From: a virus
Virus record (IMG/VR): IMGVR_UViG_3300035201_000148
Span: 1 to 49,980 of that record
Length of the DNA: 49,980 nt
Strand: one strand, 5' to 3'
The notes beneath the pieces were generated by a model. That model saw only the letters and a list, made by a program, of their open reading frames with translations, had not been told where the DNA came from and made no database searches. Of this stretch, positions 7,037 through 15,342 are shown piece by piece. Made by a program: the position numbers and the translations under genes. Numbering within the stretch: the stretch's first letter is position 1; every line of letters starts with the position of its first letter.

Positions 7037-7235
7037 GGAAGTTGGTGCAGCAATTCCAGGAGAACCTGATTGTAAATTGCTTGAACCATATATTGTTGGG
7101 GAGCAAGATACTCTTTCTCCTTGGTTGGTGGATTGTACCAATCAGAATGAATTTATGTTATCATCAGATAAGATACTAACTCTTGTCGATCCAAAACCAA
7201 CATTACTTGAGAAATACGAAAAACTTATTAAGTGA
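6972..7235 (+). CDS. Sm-like fold protein candidate, second of a tandem pair
   Basis: An 87-residue protein (start MDKKPIQLIILTNNLKLV) whose first 65 bases overlap the end of the preceding gene in another frame. It repeats the neighbour's plan: a beta strand with LVSQIEEVGA, then CKLLEPYIV, SPWLVDCTNQNEFMLSSDKILTLVDP and a helix LEKYEKLIK. Compare LEMYQKEV in the first copy. The overlap covers the acidic tail of copy one. It ends in overlap with the GTG of the DNA polymerase, so it is probably co-translated with gp43. Confidence 0.6.
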   Translation: MDKKPIQLIILTNNLKLVSQIEEVGAAIPGEPDCKLLEPYIVGEQDTLSPWLVDCTNQNEFMLSSDKILTLVDPKPTLLEKYEKLIK

Positions 7236-9721
7236 AATTCTACACTAATGTACAATTGATTGGGAATCAATTCCTTGTTAGAGGAGTTGAGAATGGAAAG
7301 AGATATGAGCATAGGGATGAGTTTTTCCCTACTCTATTCGTTAAGTCTAAGAAGAAGACTAAATATAAAACGTTGAATGGAGAAAGCGTTGAATCAATTC
7401 ATCCAGGAACAGTCAGAGATTGTAGGGAGTTTTATAAGAAATACGAGGATGTGGAGGGATTCGAGATATATGGTAATGACCGTTACATCTACCAGTATAT
7501 TTCAGAGAAATATCCTGAGGATGAGATCAAGTTTGACATCAGCAAGATTAAACTTGTTACTCTGGATATTGAAGTTGCGTCTGAGCAAGGGTTCCCTGAT
7601 GTTGAATCGTGCGTGGAAGAGATCCTTGCTATCAGTATCCAAGACTATACGACAAAACAGATTACGACTTGGGGAAGCAAACCATTTCAGAATAATCGCA
7701 AGGATGTAACATATCATCATTGTCCCACTGAGTATGATCTTTTAACAAGTTTTATTAATTATTGGATGCAGGATGTTCCAGATGTGATTACTGGATGGAA
7801 CATACAGTTATATGATATACCATATATTTGTAAACGTATTGAGCGTGTCTTAGGTGAAAAGTTAATGAAGAGATTTTCTCCTTGGGGACTTGTGTCTCAA
7901 GGTGAAATTCATATTATGGGACGTACTCATACTGTATTTGATGTTGGTGGTGTAACCCAATTAGATTATATTGATCTTTATAAGAAGTTTACTTATAAAG
8001 CACAAGAGTCATATCGATTAGATTATATTGCTAGTGTTGAATTAGGGCAGAAAAAATTAGATCACAGCGAGTATGATACTTTTAAGGATTTCTATACAAA
8101 AGGTTGGCAGAAGTTTATTGAGTATAATATAATCGACGTTGAACTTGTTGACCGTTTGGAAGACAAGATGAAACTGATTGAATTGGCGTTAACTATGGCA
8201 TATGATGCTAAGGTTAATTACAACGATGTATTCTATCAGGTTCGGATGTGGGATACGATCATTTATAACTATTTGAAGAAGAGGAACATTGTTATTCCTC
8301 CCAAGAATAGGTCACAAAAAAACGAAAAATACGCAGGAGCATATGTCAAGGAACCGAAGCCGGGAAAGTATGATTGGGTTGTGTCTTTTGACCTCAATAG
8401 CCTGTATCCTCATCTTATTATGCAATATAATATCAGTCCAGAAACCCTCAGGGAGACTAGACATTCCAGCGCGAGCGTTGAGGGGATTCTAAATCAAGAT
8501 ATAGAGATTACTGGTGAGTATGCTACTTGTGCTAATGGAGCACAGTATCGAAAAGATATAAAGGGATTCCTCCCAGAACTTATGGAGAAGATGTATGAAG
8601 AACGTGTTATATTTAAGAAGAGGATGCTCACAGCGAAGCAGGAGTTTGAGAAGACACCCTCGACTGCTCTTACAAAAGAGATTGCCAGGTGTAACAACAT
8701 CCAAATGGCAAAGAAGATTTCTCTTAACAGTGCTTATGGTGCTATCGGCAATCAGTACTTCAGGTATTATAAGTTAGCAAATGCTGAAGCAATTACTTTG
8801 TCTGGACAAGTATCTATTCGCTGGATAGAAAATCGGATGAATAATCATTTGAATAAAATTTTGAAAACTGAGGAGGTTGATTATGTTATTGCTTCAGATA
8901 CTGATTCCATTTATCTTAATTTGGGTCCTTTGGTTGAACGTGTATACGAGGGGAGAGAGAAAACTAGTGAGGGCGTTGTTAGGTTCCTTAACAAGGTGTG
9001 TGAAGATGAATTCGAACCTTATATTGAAGGTGCTTACCAAGCGTTGGCCGGGTATGTCAACGCCTATGCCCAAAAGATGCAAATGAAACGTGAGAACATT
9101 GCCGATAGAGGTATATGGACTGCGAAGAAAAGATATATTTTAAATGTGTGGGATAGTGAAGGGGTTAGATATGAAGAACCTAAGTTAAAGATGATGGGTA
9201 TTGAGGCAGTTAAATCTTCAACACCTGCACCATGTAGAGCAATGATTAAGGATGCTCTAAAGATTATGATGAATGGAACAGAAGATGAAGTGATTGATTT
9301 TATTGAAAAGTGTCGTAAGGAATTCAAAACATTACCACCAGAAGATATATCATTTCCACGTTCTGCATCTAATGTTACTAAGTATCAAGCACATTCCACA
9401 ATATATTCAAAGGGAACTCCTATACATATACGGGGTGCATTATTATACAACCATTATGTAAAGAAGCATAAGTTGGATAATAAGTACTCACTAATCCAGA
9501 ATGGCGAAAAGATTAAATTCTGCTACCTGAAGAAACCAAATATTATTCATGAGAATATTATTTCTTTCATTCAGGATTTTCCGTGTGAAATTGGACTTGA
9601 CAAGTACATTGATTATGACTTACAATTTGAAAAAGCCTTCTTGGAACCACTGAAAGCAATCTTAGATGCGATTGGCTGGAACGTGGAAAAAACTGTAAAC
9701 CTAGAATCCTTTTTTTCCTAA
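7232..9721 (+). CDS. 43: Family B DNA polymerase gp43
   Basis: The 829-residue replicative polymerase with 3'-5' exonuclease. Exo I is LDIEVAS (Asp112, Glu114), Exo II ITGWNIQLYDIPYI, and Exo III contains YNIIDVELVDRL. Polymerase motif A is DLNSLYPHL (about 386-394), motif B KKISLNSAYGAIGNQYF, motif C SDTDSIY (about 556), and KKRY lies near 633. All key acidic residues are present, so it looks active and unsplit. It is shorter than T4 gp43 (898). Translation starts at GTG 7232 in overlap with the previous stop; there is no in-frame ATG nearby that keeps the family N-terminus. Confidence 0.98.
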   Translation: MKFYTNVQLIGNQFLVRGVENGKRYEHRDEFFPTLFVKSKKKTKYKTLNGESVESIHPGTVRDCREFYKKYEDVEGFEIYGNDRYIYQYISEKYPEDEIKFDISKIKLVTLDIEVASEQGFPDVESCVEEILAISIQDYTTKQITTWGSKPFQNNRKDVTYHHCPTEYDLLTSFINYWMQDVPDVITGWNIQLYDIPYICKRIERVLGEKLMKRFSPWGLVSQGEIHIMGRTHTVFDVGGVTQLDYIDLYKKFTYKAQESYRLDYIASVELGQKKLDHSEYDTFKDFYTKGWQKFIEYNIIDVELVDRLEDKMKLIELALTMAYDAKVNYNDVFYQVRMWDTIIYNYLKKRNIVIPPKNRSQKNEKYAGAYVKEPKPGKYDWVVSFDLNSLYPHLIMQYNISPETLRETRHSSASVEGILNQDIEITGEYATCANGAQYRKDIKGFLPELMEKMYEERVIFKKRMLTAKQEFEKTPSTALTKEIARCNNIQMAKKISLNSAYGAIGNQYFRYYKLANAEAITLSGQVSIRWIENRMNNHLNKILKTEEVDYVIASDTDSIYLNLGPLVERVYEGREKTSEGVVRFLNKVCEDEFEPYIEGAYQALAGYVNAYAQKMQMKRENIADRGIWTAKKRYILNVWDSEGVRYEEPKLKMMGIEAVKSSTPAPCRAMIKDALKIMMNGTEDEVIDFIEKCRKEFKTLPPEDISFPRSASNVTKYQAHSTIYSKGTPIHIRGALLYNHYVKKHKLDNKYSLIQNGEKIKFCYLKKPNIIHENIISFIQDFPCEIGLDKYIDYDLQFEKAFLEPLKAILDAIGWNVEKTVNLESFFS
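9597..9626 (+). promoter_or_regulatory. Weak sigma70-like promoter candidate inside gp43
   Basis: TTGACA at 9597-9602 and TACAAT at 9621-9626 are separated by 18 bases. It lies in the 3' end of gp43, about 95 bases before the next gene, and could add transcription for the cytidylyltransferase and uvsX. It is inside coding sequence, so chance occurrence is possible. Confidence 0.3.
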
Positions 9722-9891
9722 TGGACCTTCCTATTAACGATAAAGATTTAGATACAATTATAAGAGCATTGACTCTTGGCGGTGATACTGCATTGTATCA
9801 AAGACTTAAATTGGTTAAAGAAACACGGGATGCAAATCCAGGAGGTCCTTATAAGAAAATACTTCGTGAATCACATGGGATGGTTATTTAA
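9721..9891 (+). CDS. Small helical protein after the polymerase
   Basis: A 56-residue protein starting MDLPINDKDLDTIIRAL and ending at TAA 9889-9891, overlapping gp43 by one base and the next gene by one base. It is polar and probably helical, with LYQRLKLVKETRD in the middle. The small protein at 13284-13463 has a loosely similar plan (LRDLLSHIPD...LYDKVKVL), so both may belong to one family of short cyanophage helical proteins. Function unknown. Confidence 0.6.
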   Translation: MDLPINDKDLDTIIRALTLGGDTALYQRLKLVKETRDANPGGPYKKILRESHGMVI

Positions 9892-10352
9892 TGTTCTTTG
9901 AAAAAATTAGTTTAGTTACTGGTGGATTTGATCCATTACACAGTGGGCATATATCATATTTTAAGAGAGCAAAAGATCTCTCTAATTATTTGGTTGTTGG
10001 ATTGAATACTGAAGAATGGTTGACCCATAAGAAGGGACAATATTTTCAGTCTTGGGTAGAACGTGCTGAGATTATTAGACACCTAGAAATGGTTGATGCA
10101 GTTATTTCTTGGGAAGATGATGAGGCAGGTTCTGCTTGCGGTGCTATTGAAAAATGTTTAGATATTGCAGAGAAAGTAATTTTCTGTAATGGAGGTGATA
10201 GGGGTAAAGAAAATACTCCAGAACTTGAAAAGTTTGGTAGTAACCCCCGTGTTAAATTTGAATTTGGTATTGGTGGTGAGTATAAAAAGAACAGTAGTTC
10301 TTGGATATTGAAAGGTTATTTTGATAGGCAACGTAAATTATTGGGCATTTGA
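9891..10352 (+). CDS. Cytidylyltransferase-family nucleotidyltransferase
   Basis: A 153-residue protein of the cytidylyltransferase superfamily. Its signature is [16 protein letters not shown] near residues 9-24, with the HxGH nucleotide-binding motif. A second element, [14 protein letters not shown], and the late SSSWILKGY complete the fold. Nearest types are glycerol-3-phosphate cytidylyltransferase and the adenylyltransferase half of HldE, so the product would be a CDP- or ADP-activated alcohol or sugar. The substrate cannot be read from the sequence. It sits between gp43 and uvsX; a role in glycan precursor supply is possible but not shown. Confidence 0.85.
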   Translation: MFFEKISLVTGGFDPLHSGHISYFKRAKDLSNYLVVGLNTEEWLTHKKGQYFQSWVERAEIIRHLEMVDAVISWEDDEAGSACGAIEKCLDIAEKVIFCNGGDRGKENTPELEKFGSNPRVKFEFGIGGEYKKNSSSWILKGYFDRQRKLLGI

Positions 10353-10353
10353 T

Positions 10354-11358
10354 ATGGATTTTCTAAAAGACATAGTAAAAGAAATTGGAAACGAATACAC
10401 CCAACTCGCAGCAGACATCGACGAAACAGAACAATTCGTCGATACCGGCTCGTACATCTTTAATGGACTTGTTAGCGGTTCCATTTTTGGCGGCGTTTCT
10501 TCTAATAAGATTACTGCCATTGCTGGTGAGTCTAGTACTGGGAAAACTTTTTTCTCGCTCGCAGTGGTTAAGAACTTCCTTGATTCTAATCCTGATGGTT
10601 ACTGTCTCTATTTTGATACTGAAGCCGCAGTTAATAAAGGATTACTTGAGTCTCGTGGAGTTGACCTAAAGAGATTGGTTGTTGTTAATGTAGTAACCAT
10701 TGAGGAATTTCGTAGTAAGGCACTTAAAGCAGTTGATAAATATCTACAAATGCCCACAGAAGATCGCAAACCTTGTATGTTTGTGTTAGACTCTTTGGGT
10801 ATGCTCTCCACAGAAAAAGAAATCACGGACGCACTGAACGACAAGCAAGTTCGGGACATGACCAAATCGCAATTGGTTAAGGGTGCATTCAGAATGCTTA
10901 CTTTGAAGTTGGGTCAAGCAAACATTCCACTTATAGTCACAAATCACACTTACGATGTCATTGGTTCTTACGTCCCTACTAAGGAAATGGGAGGAGGTTC
11001 AGGCCTCAAGTATGCAGCAAGTACGATCATCTATCTCGGCCGCAAAAAAGAGAAAGATGGTAAAGAAGTCGTCGGAAATATTGTCAAAGCTAAGACTGCT
11101 AAGTCGCGTTTAAGTAAAGAGAATAAGCAAGTTGAAATACGTTTGTATTTTGATGAACGTGGACTTGATCGTTATTATGGTCTCTTAGAATTAGGAGAGA
11201 TAGGAGGACTGTGGAAGAATGTTGCTGGTAGATATGAAATAGATGGTAAGAAAGTATATGGTAAAGAGATCTATAAAAATCCAGAAAAGTACTTTACTCC
11301 AGAAGTGATGCAAGCTCTTGATGAGATTTCTCAGAAGGAGTTTAGTTATGGGTCATGA
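10354..11358 (+). CDS. uvsX: UvsX RecA-like recombinase
   Basis: A 334-residue strand-exchange protein, the phage counterpart of RecA, needed for recombination-dependent replication and repair. Walker A is GESSTGKT (58-65) and Walker B ends in [20 protein letters not shown] and [16 protein letters not shown] mark the DNA-binding loop region. The start at ATG 10354 ([12 protein letters not shown]) matches the family N-terminus; an in-frame ATG at 10321 would run into the previous gene. Its TGA overlaps the next ATG. C-rich codon patches lie at about 10380-10450 and 10800-11100. Confidence 0.96.
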   Translation: MDFLKDIVKEIGNEYTQLAADIDETEQFVDTGSYIFNGLVSGSIFGGVSSNKITAIAGESSTGKTFFSLAVVKNFLDSNPDGYCLYFDTEAAVNKGLLESRGVDLKRLVVVNVVTIEEFRSKALKAVDKYLQMPTEDRKPCMFVLDSLGMLSTEKEITDALNDKQVRDMTKSQLVKGAFRMLTLKLGQANIPLIVTNHTYDVIGSYVPTKEMGGGSGLKYAASTIIYLGRKKEKDGKEVVGNIVKAKTAKSRLSKENKQVEIRLYFDERGLDRYYGLLELGEIGGLWKNVAGRYEIDGKKVYGKEIYKNPEKYFTPEVMQALDEISQKEFSYGS

Positions 11359-11918
11359 AGAATATAAAAATAATAAAGAAGGATATTAATGTTTCTAAGA
11401 TTAAGGCACAGTTAGATAAGAATGATGGTGATTGGGGATCTCAACAGAAACTTAAGAACGTTAAGATAAAAGATCCTCATGAATATATTACTACAGTTGA
11501 TGTGCTTCAACTGGTAATAGGTGGTATTAATAAACCAGGAGAACATGTAGGTGATACTGAGATATGTAATAAGACTCCTGCATATGAACATCATAGTGCT
11601 GTTAGGAAATATCTGAGAAAGACTTTTCCAGATATACGTCGTTGTGGATTTATGTCTCTACCTGTAGAAGAGATAGTGGGTGCTCATATTGATGAGGGGA
11701 CATATTATTTGGATAAGGATAGATACCATTTATCCATAACAGGTCAGTACCAATATTTTGTAGGAAATGAAAGTGTTATAGTTGACCCAGGGACATTATT
11801 GTGGTTTAATAATAAGATGCCTCATGGGACAGTTAACACTGGTGATGTTCCTAGAATTATCTTTGTGTTTGATGTTCCCCATTCTCCAAACAATCCGCAG
11901 CATAGTATAGATGGATAG
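11355..11918 (+). CDS. Aspartyl/asparaginyl hydroxylase-like oxygenase
   Basis: A 187-residue double-stranded beta-helix protein resembling the Asp/Asn beta-hydroxylase branch of 2OG-Fe(II) enzymes. Candidate metal ligands are in [11 protein letters not shown] (His and Asp) and [20 protein letters not shown] (distal His and the Arg that would hold 2OG). [14 protein letters not shown] and [11 protein letters not shown] form the barrel core. It is unrelated in detail to the oxygenase at 3796-4368. Substrate unknown; it lies between uvsX and gp41, overlapping both by a few bases. Confidence 0.75.
   Translation: MKNIKIIKKDINVSKIKAQLDKNDGDWGSQQKLKNVKIKDPHEYITTVDVLQLVIGGINKPGEHVGDTEICNKTPAYEHHSAVRKYLRKTFPDIRRCGFMSLPVEEIVGAHIDEGTYYLDKDRYHLSITGQYQYFVGNESVIVDPGTLLWFNNKMPHGTVNTGDVPRIIFVFDVPHSPNNPQHSIDG
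11782..11810 (+). promoter_or_regulatory. Weak sigma70-like promoter candidate before gp41
   Basis: TTGACC at 11782-11787 and TTTAAT at 11805-11810 are 17 bases apart, about 100 bases before the gp41 start and inside the oxygenase gene. Each box has one mismatch to consensus. It could strengthen helicase expression, but the location within coding sequence keeps confidence low. Confidence 0.3.
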
Positions 11919-13281
11919 CGTTGAGTTTCTGATTCTTAGGAATCTCTTACATAATGAGGAGTATGTTCGTAAGGTTCTTCCTTTTGTTAAGGCAGATTAC
12001 TTTGAGGATACTAATCAAAGGGTAGTATTTGAGGAGATATCTAGTTTCGTTCAGGAATATAATGAACCTGCTACCAAAGAAATCCTTTGTATAGAAACAG
12101 AAAAGCGTCAAGATATTAATGATAGTTCTTTTAAAGATATTACTACATTAATTAATAGTTTAGAGGATCAACCATCTGAGTTTGATTGGTTAGTTGATAC
12201 TACTGAGAAATGGTGTCGAGATCGTGCTATATATTTGGCACTGATGGAATCGATTCAGTTAGCTGATGGAAAAGGGGAGCAGAAAGGAAGGGATGCTATT
12301 CCTAGCATTTTGTCTGATGCTTTGGCTGTTTCTTTCGATAATCATATAGGACATGACTACTTACAAGACTACGAAGAAAGGTATGAATCGTACCACAGGA
12401 AGGAAGACAAGATTGAGTTTGATCTCGAATTCTTCAATAAAGTTACGAAAGGCGGTTTACCGAATAAGACTCTCAACATTGCTCTTGCTGGGACAGGTGT
12501 TGGAAAATCTCTATTCATGTGTCATGTGGCAAGCTCAACTTTGCTCCAGGGAAAGAACGTCCTTTACATCACTCTCGAAATGGCAGAGGAAAAGATTGCG
12601 GAAAGGATCGATGCTAATTTACTTAATGTCGCAATACAAGATATAACTGATCTTCCAAAGCAGATGTATGAGACTAAGGTTACAAACCTTTCTCAGAAAA
12701 CTCAAGGACAATTAATTATTAAAGAATATCCTACTGCATCAGCACATAGTGGTCATTTTAAATCTTTGTTAAATGAACTTGCACTTAAGAAATCTTTTAA
12801 ACCAGATATTATATTCATAGATTACTTAAATATATGTGCTTCCAGTAGATACCGTGGAAACGCTAATGTCAATTCTTACTCGTATATCAAAGCGATTGCA
12901 GAAGAACTCCGTGGTCTTGCGGTTGAAGCAAATGTTCCAATCGTTTCCGCTACTCAAACCACTCGTTCTGGTTTTGCTAGTAGCGATGTTGACCTTACAG
13001 ATACCAGTGAGTCTTTTGGGCTTCCAGCTACCGCTGATCTTATGTTTGCTCTTATTAGTACTGAGGAATTGGAGAGTTTAAATCAAATATTGGTTAAGCA
13101 ATTAAAGAATCGTTATAATGATCCTACTATGAATAAGAGATTTGTGGTGGGTATTGATAGAGCAAAGATGAGGTTATATGACTGTGAACAGAGTGCTCAG
13201 GAAGATATTGTTGACAATGGGCAAGAAGAAGAGTATACTGAAAAGAAAGCAAAGAAATCATTCTCCGAGTTTAAATTTTAA
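11911..13281 (+). CDS. 41: Replicative DNA helicase gp41 (DnaB-like)
   Basis: A 456-residue hexameric 5'-3' helicase of the replication fork, partner of the gp61 primase. The N-terminal helical domain (VEFLILRNLLHNEEYVRKVLPFVKADYF) precedes a RecA-like core with Walker A AGTGVGKS near 193-200, LYITLEMAEEKIAERID, the Walker B region IIFIDYLN and SATQTTRSGF. Length and order match T4 gp41 (475). The acidic/basic C-tail EEEYTEKKAKKSFSEF is typical. It starts in overlap with the oxygenase gene. A strong sigma70-like promoter lies within its 3' end. Confidence 0.96.
   Translation: MDSVEFLILRNLLHNEEYVRKVLPFVKADYFEDTNQRVVFEEISSFVQEYNEPATKEILCIETEKRQDINDSSFKDITTLINSLEDQPSEFDWLVDTTEKWCRDRAIYLALMESIQLADGKGEQKGRDAIPSILSDALAVSFDNHIGHDYLQDYEERYESYHRKEDKIEFDLEFFNKVTKGGLPNKTLNIALAGTGVGKSLFMCHVASSTLLQGKNVLYITLEMAEEKIAERIDANLLNVAIQDITDLPKQMYETKVTNLSQKTQGQLIIKEYPTASAHSGHFKSLLNELALKKSFKPDIIFIDYLNICASSRYRGNANVNSYSYIKAIAEELRGLAVEANVPIVSATQTTRSGFASSDVDLTDTSESFGLPATADLMFALISTEELESLNQILVKQLKNRYNDPTMNKRFVVGIDRAKMRLYDCEQSAQEDIVDNGQEEEYTEKKAKKSFSEFKF
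13211..13239 (+). promoter_or_regulatory. Strong sigma70-like early promoter
   Basis: TTGACA at 13211-13216 and TATACT at 13234-13239 are exactly 17 bases apart: a perfect -35 and a one-mismatch -10. It lies in the last 75 bases of gp41, so transcription would begin near 13246 and serve the small gene at 13284 and mazG. Predicted host RNA polymerase promoter. Confidence 0.65.
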
Positions 13282-13283
13282 TC

Positions 13284-13463
13284 ATGGAAGATCCATATCC
13301 CGCGATTGGGACTCATTATAGACCCAATATTGAACCGAGTACAACAAATAGAGGATTAACTTTAACTGCAGAAGAAGTGGTAGCATTGAGAGATCTTTTA
13401 TCTCATATACCAGATCCTAGTAAAGAAGTAGTTTCATTATATGATAAGGTAAAGGTATTATGA
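13284..13463 (+). CDS. Small protein upstream of mazG
   Basis: A 59-residue protein starting MEDPYPAIGTHYRPN, two bases after the gp41 stop, and ending in ATGA overlap with mazG. The C-terminal two-thirds (LTAEEVVALRDLLSHIPDPSKEVVSLYDKVK) looks helical. It loosely resembles the small protein at 9721-9891. It has its own strong promoter candidate at 13211-13239. No known function. Confidence 0.65.
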   Translation: MEDPYPAIGTHYRPNIEPSTTNRGLTLTAEEVVALRDLLSHIPDPSKEVVSLYDKVKVL

Positions 13464-13867
13464 CTGTTGATACTAACAAATATTTGGACTTTGTTACTGG
13501 AGTTACTAGTCTTCCAAGTACAGATCTAGCAGCACTACTTGCTCGTATTACTGAACTTGATGTTGAGCACGATGCTGATGTTCCAAGGTTATTAACTGCT
13601 GCATTAGGATTAACTGCTGAAGCAGGTGAGTTTACTGAGGTTGTAAAGAAGATTGTTCTTCAAGGTAAACCCTATAATGAAGATAATGTTTTCCATATGA
13701 AGAGAGAACTTGGGGACATCTGCTGGTATCTTGCACAGGCCTGTATGGCACTTGATACTACGTTTGATGAGATTATTGAAATGAATGTTGATAAGTTGAA
13801 AGCAAGGTATCCTGGTGGTGAGTTTGATGTCCACCATTCAGAGAATCGTGTAGAAGGCGATTTATAA
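13460..13867 (+). CDS. mazG: MazG nucleotide pyrophosphohydrolase
   Basis: A 135-residue MazG-type all-alpha NTP pyrophosphohydrolase. The metal-binding ExxE...ExxD pattern is present in TAEAGEFTEVVKK (Glu54, Glu57) and KRELGDICWYLAQA (Glu83, Asp86). Phage MazG is widespread in cyanophages; proposed roles are hydrolysis of (d)GTP/(d)CTP from degraded host DNA or adjusting host stress nucleotides, which remains debated. It is the last gene before a fresh promoter at 13884. Confidence 0.93.
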   Translation: MTVDTNKYLDFVTGVTSLPSTDLAALLARITELDVEHDADVPRLLTAALGLTAEAGEFTEVVKKIVLQGKPYNEDNVFHMKRELGDICWYLAQACMALDTTFDEIIEMNVDKLKARYPGGEFDVHHSENRVEGDL

Positions 13868-13883
13868 AGTGTCATAATGATGC

Positions 13884-13912
13884 TTGACCAGAGCACCCCA
13901 TCAATATATACT
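13884..13912 (+). promoter_or_regulatory. Strong sigma70-like early promoter
   Basis: TTGACC at 13884-13889 and TATACT at 13907-13912 are separated by exactly 17 bases in the 66-base gap between mazG and the next gene. A start near 13919 would give a leader of about 15 bases containing AGGAG (13923-13927). This is a true intergenic location, which makes it one of the best promoter candidates here. Confidence 0.75.
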
Positions 13913-13933
13913 AAAAGGAGATAGGAGAAAAGC

Positions 13934-14371
13934 ATGAACTTTTGGCAAAAAGAAACCAGTGGTGTATTAGGAGCAGTTCTTATTGCTGCTACATCTGCAT
14001 GTACTCCTGCTGTAGCACATCATCAGCAATCTGGTTATTCTGAAACCAATACTTGCTATAGAGAGGAATATAGAGAAGAGTATGTACCAGGAACAGCAGA
14101 TTCTCCTGGTTATATAAAGTCTTGGACTGATACGATTGAGTATCCTTGTAGTAGAACTCGGATTATTAGTACACCAGAGAATACAACCAGAACTAGAAAA
14201 TATGAAGAGTATGAGGTGGATGATAATGATTGTTCAGATGGTTCAGTTGCTGGTGCATTACTAGGTGGTGGACTTGCTGGATTTGGTAGTAGAGGAAAGG
14301 ATAGATGGTGGGCAATTCCTGGTGGTGCTGTTTTAGGTTCGATGATTGGTTGCCAAATTGATGGTGGTTAA
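13934..14371 (+). CDS. Putative lipoprotein with glycine-zipper segment
   Basis: A 145-residue envelope-type protein. An N-terminal hydrophobic stretch (GVLGAVLIAATSAC) ends in a Cys that could be a lipobox or a signal-peptide region. The middle is Tyr/Glu/Arg-rich with two more Cys. The C-terminus has a glycine-rich helical pair (GSVAGALLGGGLAGFGSRG and WWAIPGGAVLGSMIGCQ), like glycine-zipper membrane domains. An AGGAG six bases ahead supports the ATG. Expressed from the promoter at 13884, it could modify the host envelope early in infection; function unproven. The stop overlaps the purM start. Confidence 0.65.
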   Translation: MNFWQKETSGVLGAVLIAATSACTPAVAHHQQSGYSETNTCYREEYREEYVPGTADSPGYIKSWTDTIEYPCSRTRIISTPENTTRTRKYEEYEVDDNDCSDGSVAGALLGGGLAGFGSRGKDRWWAIPGGAVLGSMIGCQIDGG

Positions 14372-15321
14372 TGGACTACAAATCTTCGGGAGTTGATATA
14401 GAAGCAGGGAATGCTTTTGTAGAAAGACTCAAAGAGAAAGCACCTGCTATTGGTGGATTTGGTGGAATGTTTAGTGTACCATCAGGATACGAGAAACCTA
14501 TATTAGTTTCTGGTACTGATGGTGTAGGTACTAAGATTAACATATGTAGAGTTGCTAATGATTATACTACTATTGGTATAGATCTCGTTGCTATGTGTGT
14601 TAATGATGTAATTACTTGTGGTGCTAAACCATTATACTTTTTAGATTATGTTTCCACCCAAAAGATAGATGATAATGTTGCAGATATTATGGTGGGTATT
14701 CTTAAGGGATGTGAGTTAGCAGGAGTAGAATTGATAGGTGGAGAGACTGCTGAACATGGTCGCTTTTCTAATGATTATGATATAGCTGGATTTTGTACTG
14801 GTATTGTAGAAGAAGGTGAGATATTAGATGGTAGAATGATTAAACCAGGTGATGTTGTTATTGGTATAGAGAGTAGTGGTCTTCATAGTAATGGATATAG
14901 TTTGATTAATGATATGTTATGGAGACATAAGATTTCTTGGAAGGATAGTTATATTGGAGAGGGAACACCAGAACTACTTACTCCCACTAGAATCTATGCT
15001 CCTTTGGTAAAAGAATTATTGGATGAGTTTCCTATTCTTGGTATGGCACATATAACTGGTGGTGGTATTTTTGAAAATCTATTAAGGTGTTTACCTAAAG
15101 GATTAACTGCAGATATTGACTATAATGTTTGGGCATTACCAAAGATATTCAGTAAGGTTATGTGTGCTGGTGAGATACCAGAAGAGGAGATGAAGAGGGT
15201 ATTTAATCTTGGTATTGGATATTGTTTAGTAGTTCCTGAAGAAGCAGCATCAGAAGTTCAATTTCATATAGAACGTTTTGGATATAATTCGTGGGTTATT
15301 GGTAATATAAATAAGATATAG
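14371..15321 (+). CDS. purM: Phosphoribosylformylglycinamidine cyclo-ligase (AIR synthetase)
   Basis: A 316-residue PurM that would close the imidazole ring of AIR in purine synthesis using ATP. Key blocks are the N-terminal YKSSGVDIEAGN, the ATP-binding LVSGTDGVGTK (about 46-55), GIDLVAMCVNDVITCGAKPLYFLDY, IGGETAEHG, and SGLHSNGYSLI. It is slightly shorter than bacterial PurM (about 345) at the C-terminus. PurM has been reported in many cyanomyoviruses. It is expressed with the lipoprotein-like gene; a late promoter for the next gene lies within its final codons. Confidence 0.96.
   Translation: MDYKSSGVDIEAGNAFVERLKEKAPAIGGFGGMFSVPSGYEKPILVSGTDGVGTKINICRVANDYTTIGIDLVAMCVNDVITCGAKPLYFLDYVSTQKIDDNVADIMVGILKGCELAGVELIGGETAEHGRFSNDYDIAGFCTGIVEEGEILDGRMIKPGDVVIGIESSGLHSNGYSLINDMLWRHKISWKDSYIGEGTPELLTPTRIYAPLVKELLDEFPILGMAHITGGGIFENLLRCLPKGLTADIDYNVWALPKIFSKVMCAGEIPEEEMKRVFNLGIGYCLVVPEEAASEVQFHIERFGYNSWVIGNINKI
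15306..15313 (+). promoter_or_regulatory. T4-type late promoter
   Basis: A perfect TATAAATA box, overlapping the end of purM and 29 bases before the ATG of the first gene of the late island. This matches the T4 late promoter consensus, which is read with gp55 and the gp45 clamp. Confidence 0.7.
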
Positions 15322-15342
15322 AATAATATCGGAAAATCTCTC

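Noticed and set aside
10737-10744. GATAAATA inside uvsX as a late promoter
   Set aside because: Deep within the coding region with no start codon of a real gene nearby; the sequence is simply Asp-Lys-Tyr codons.
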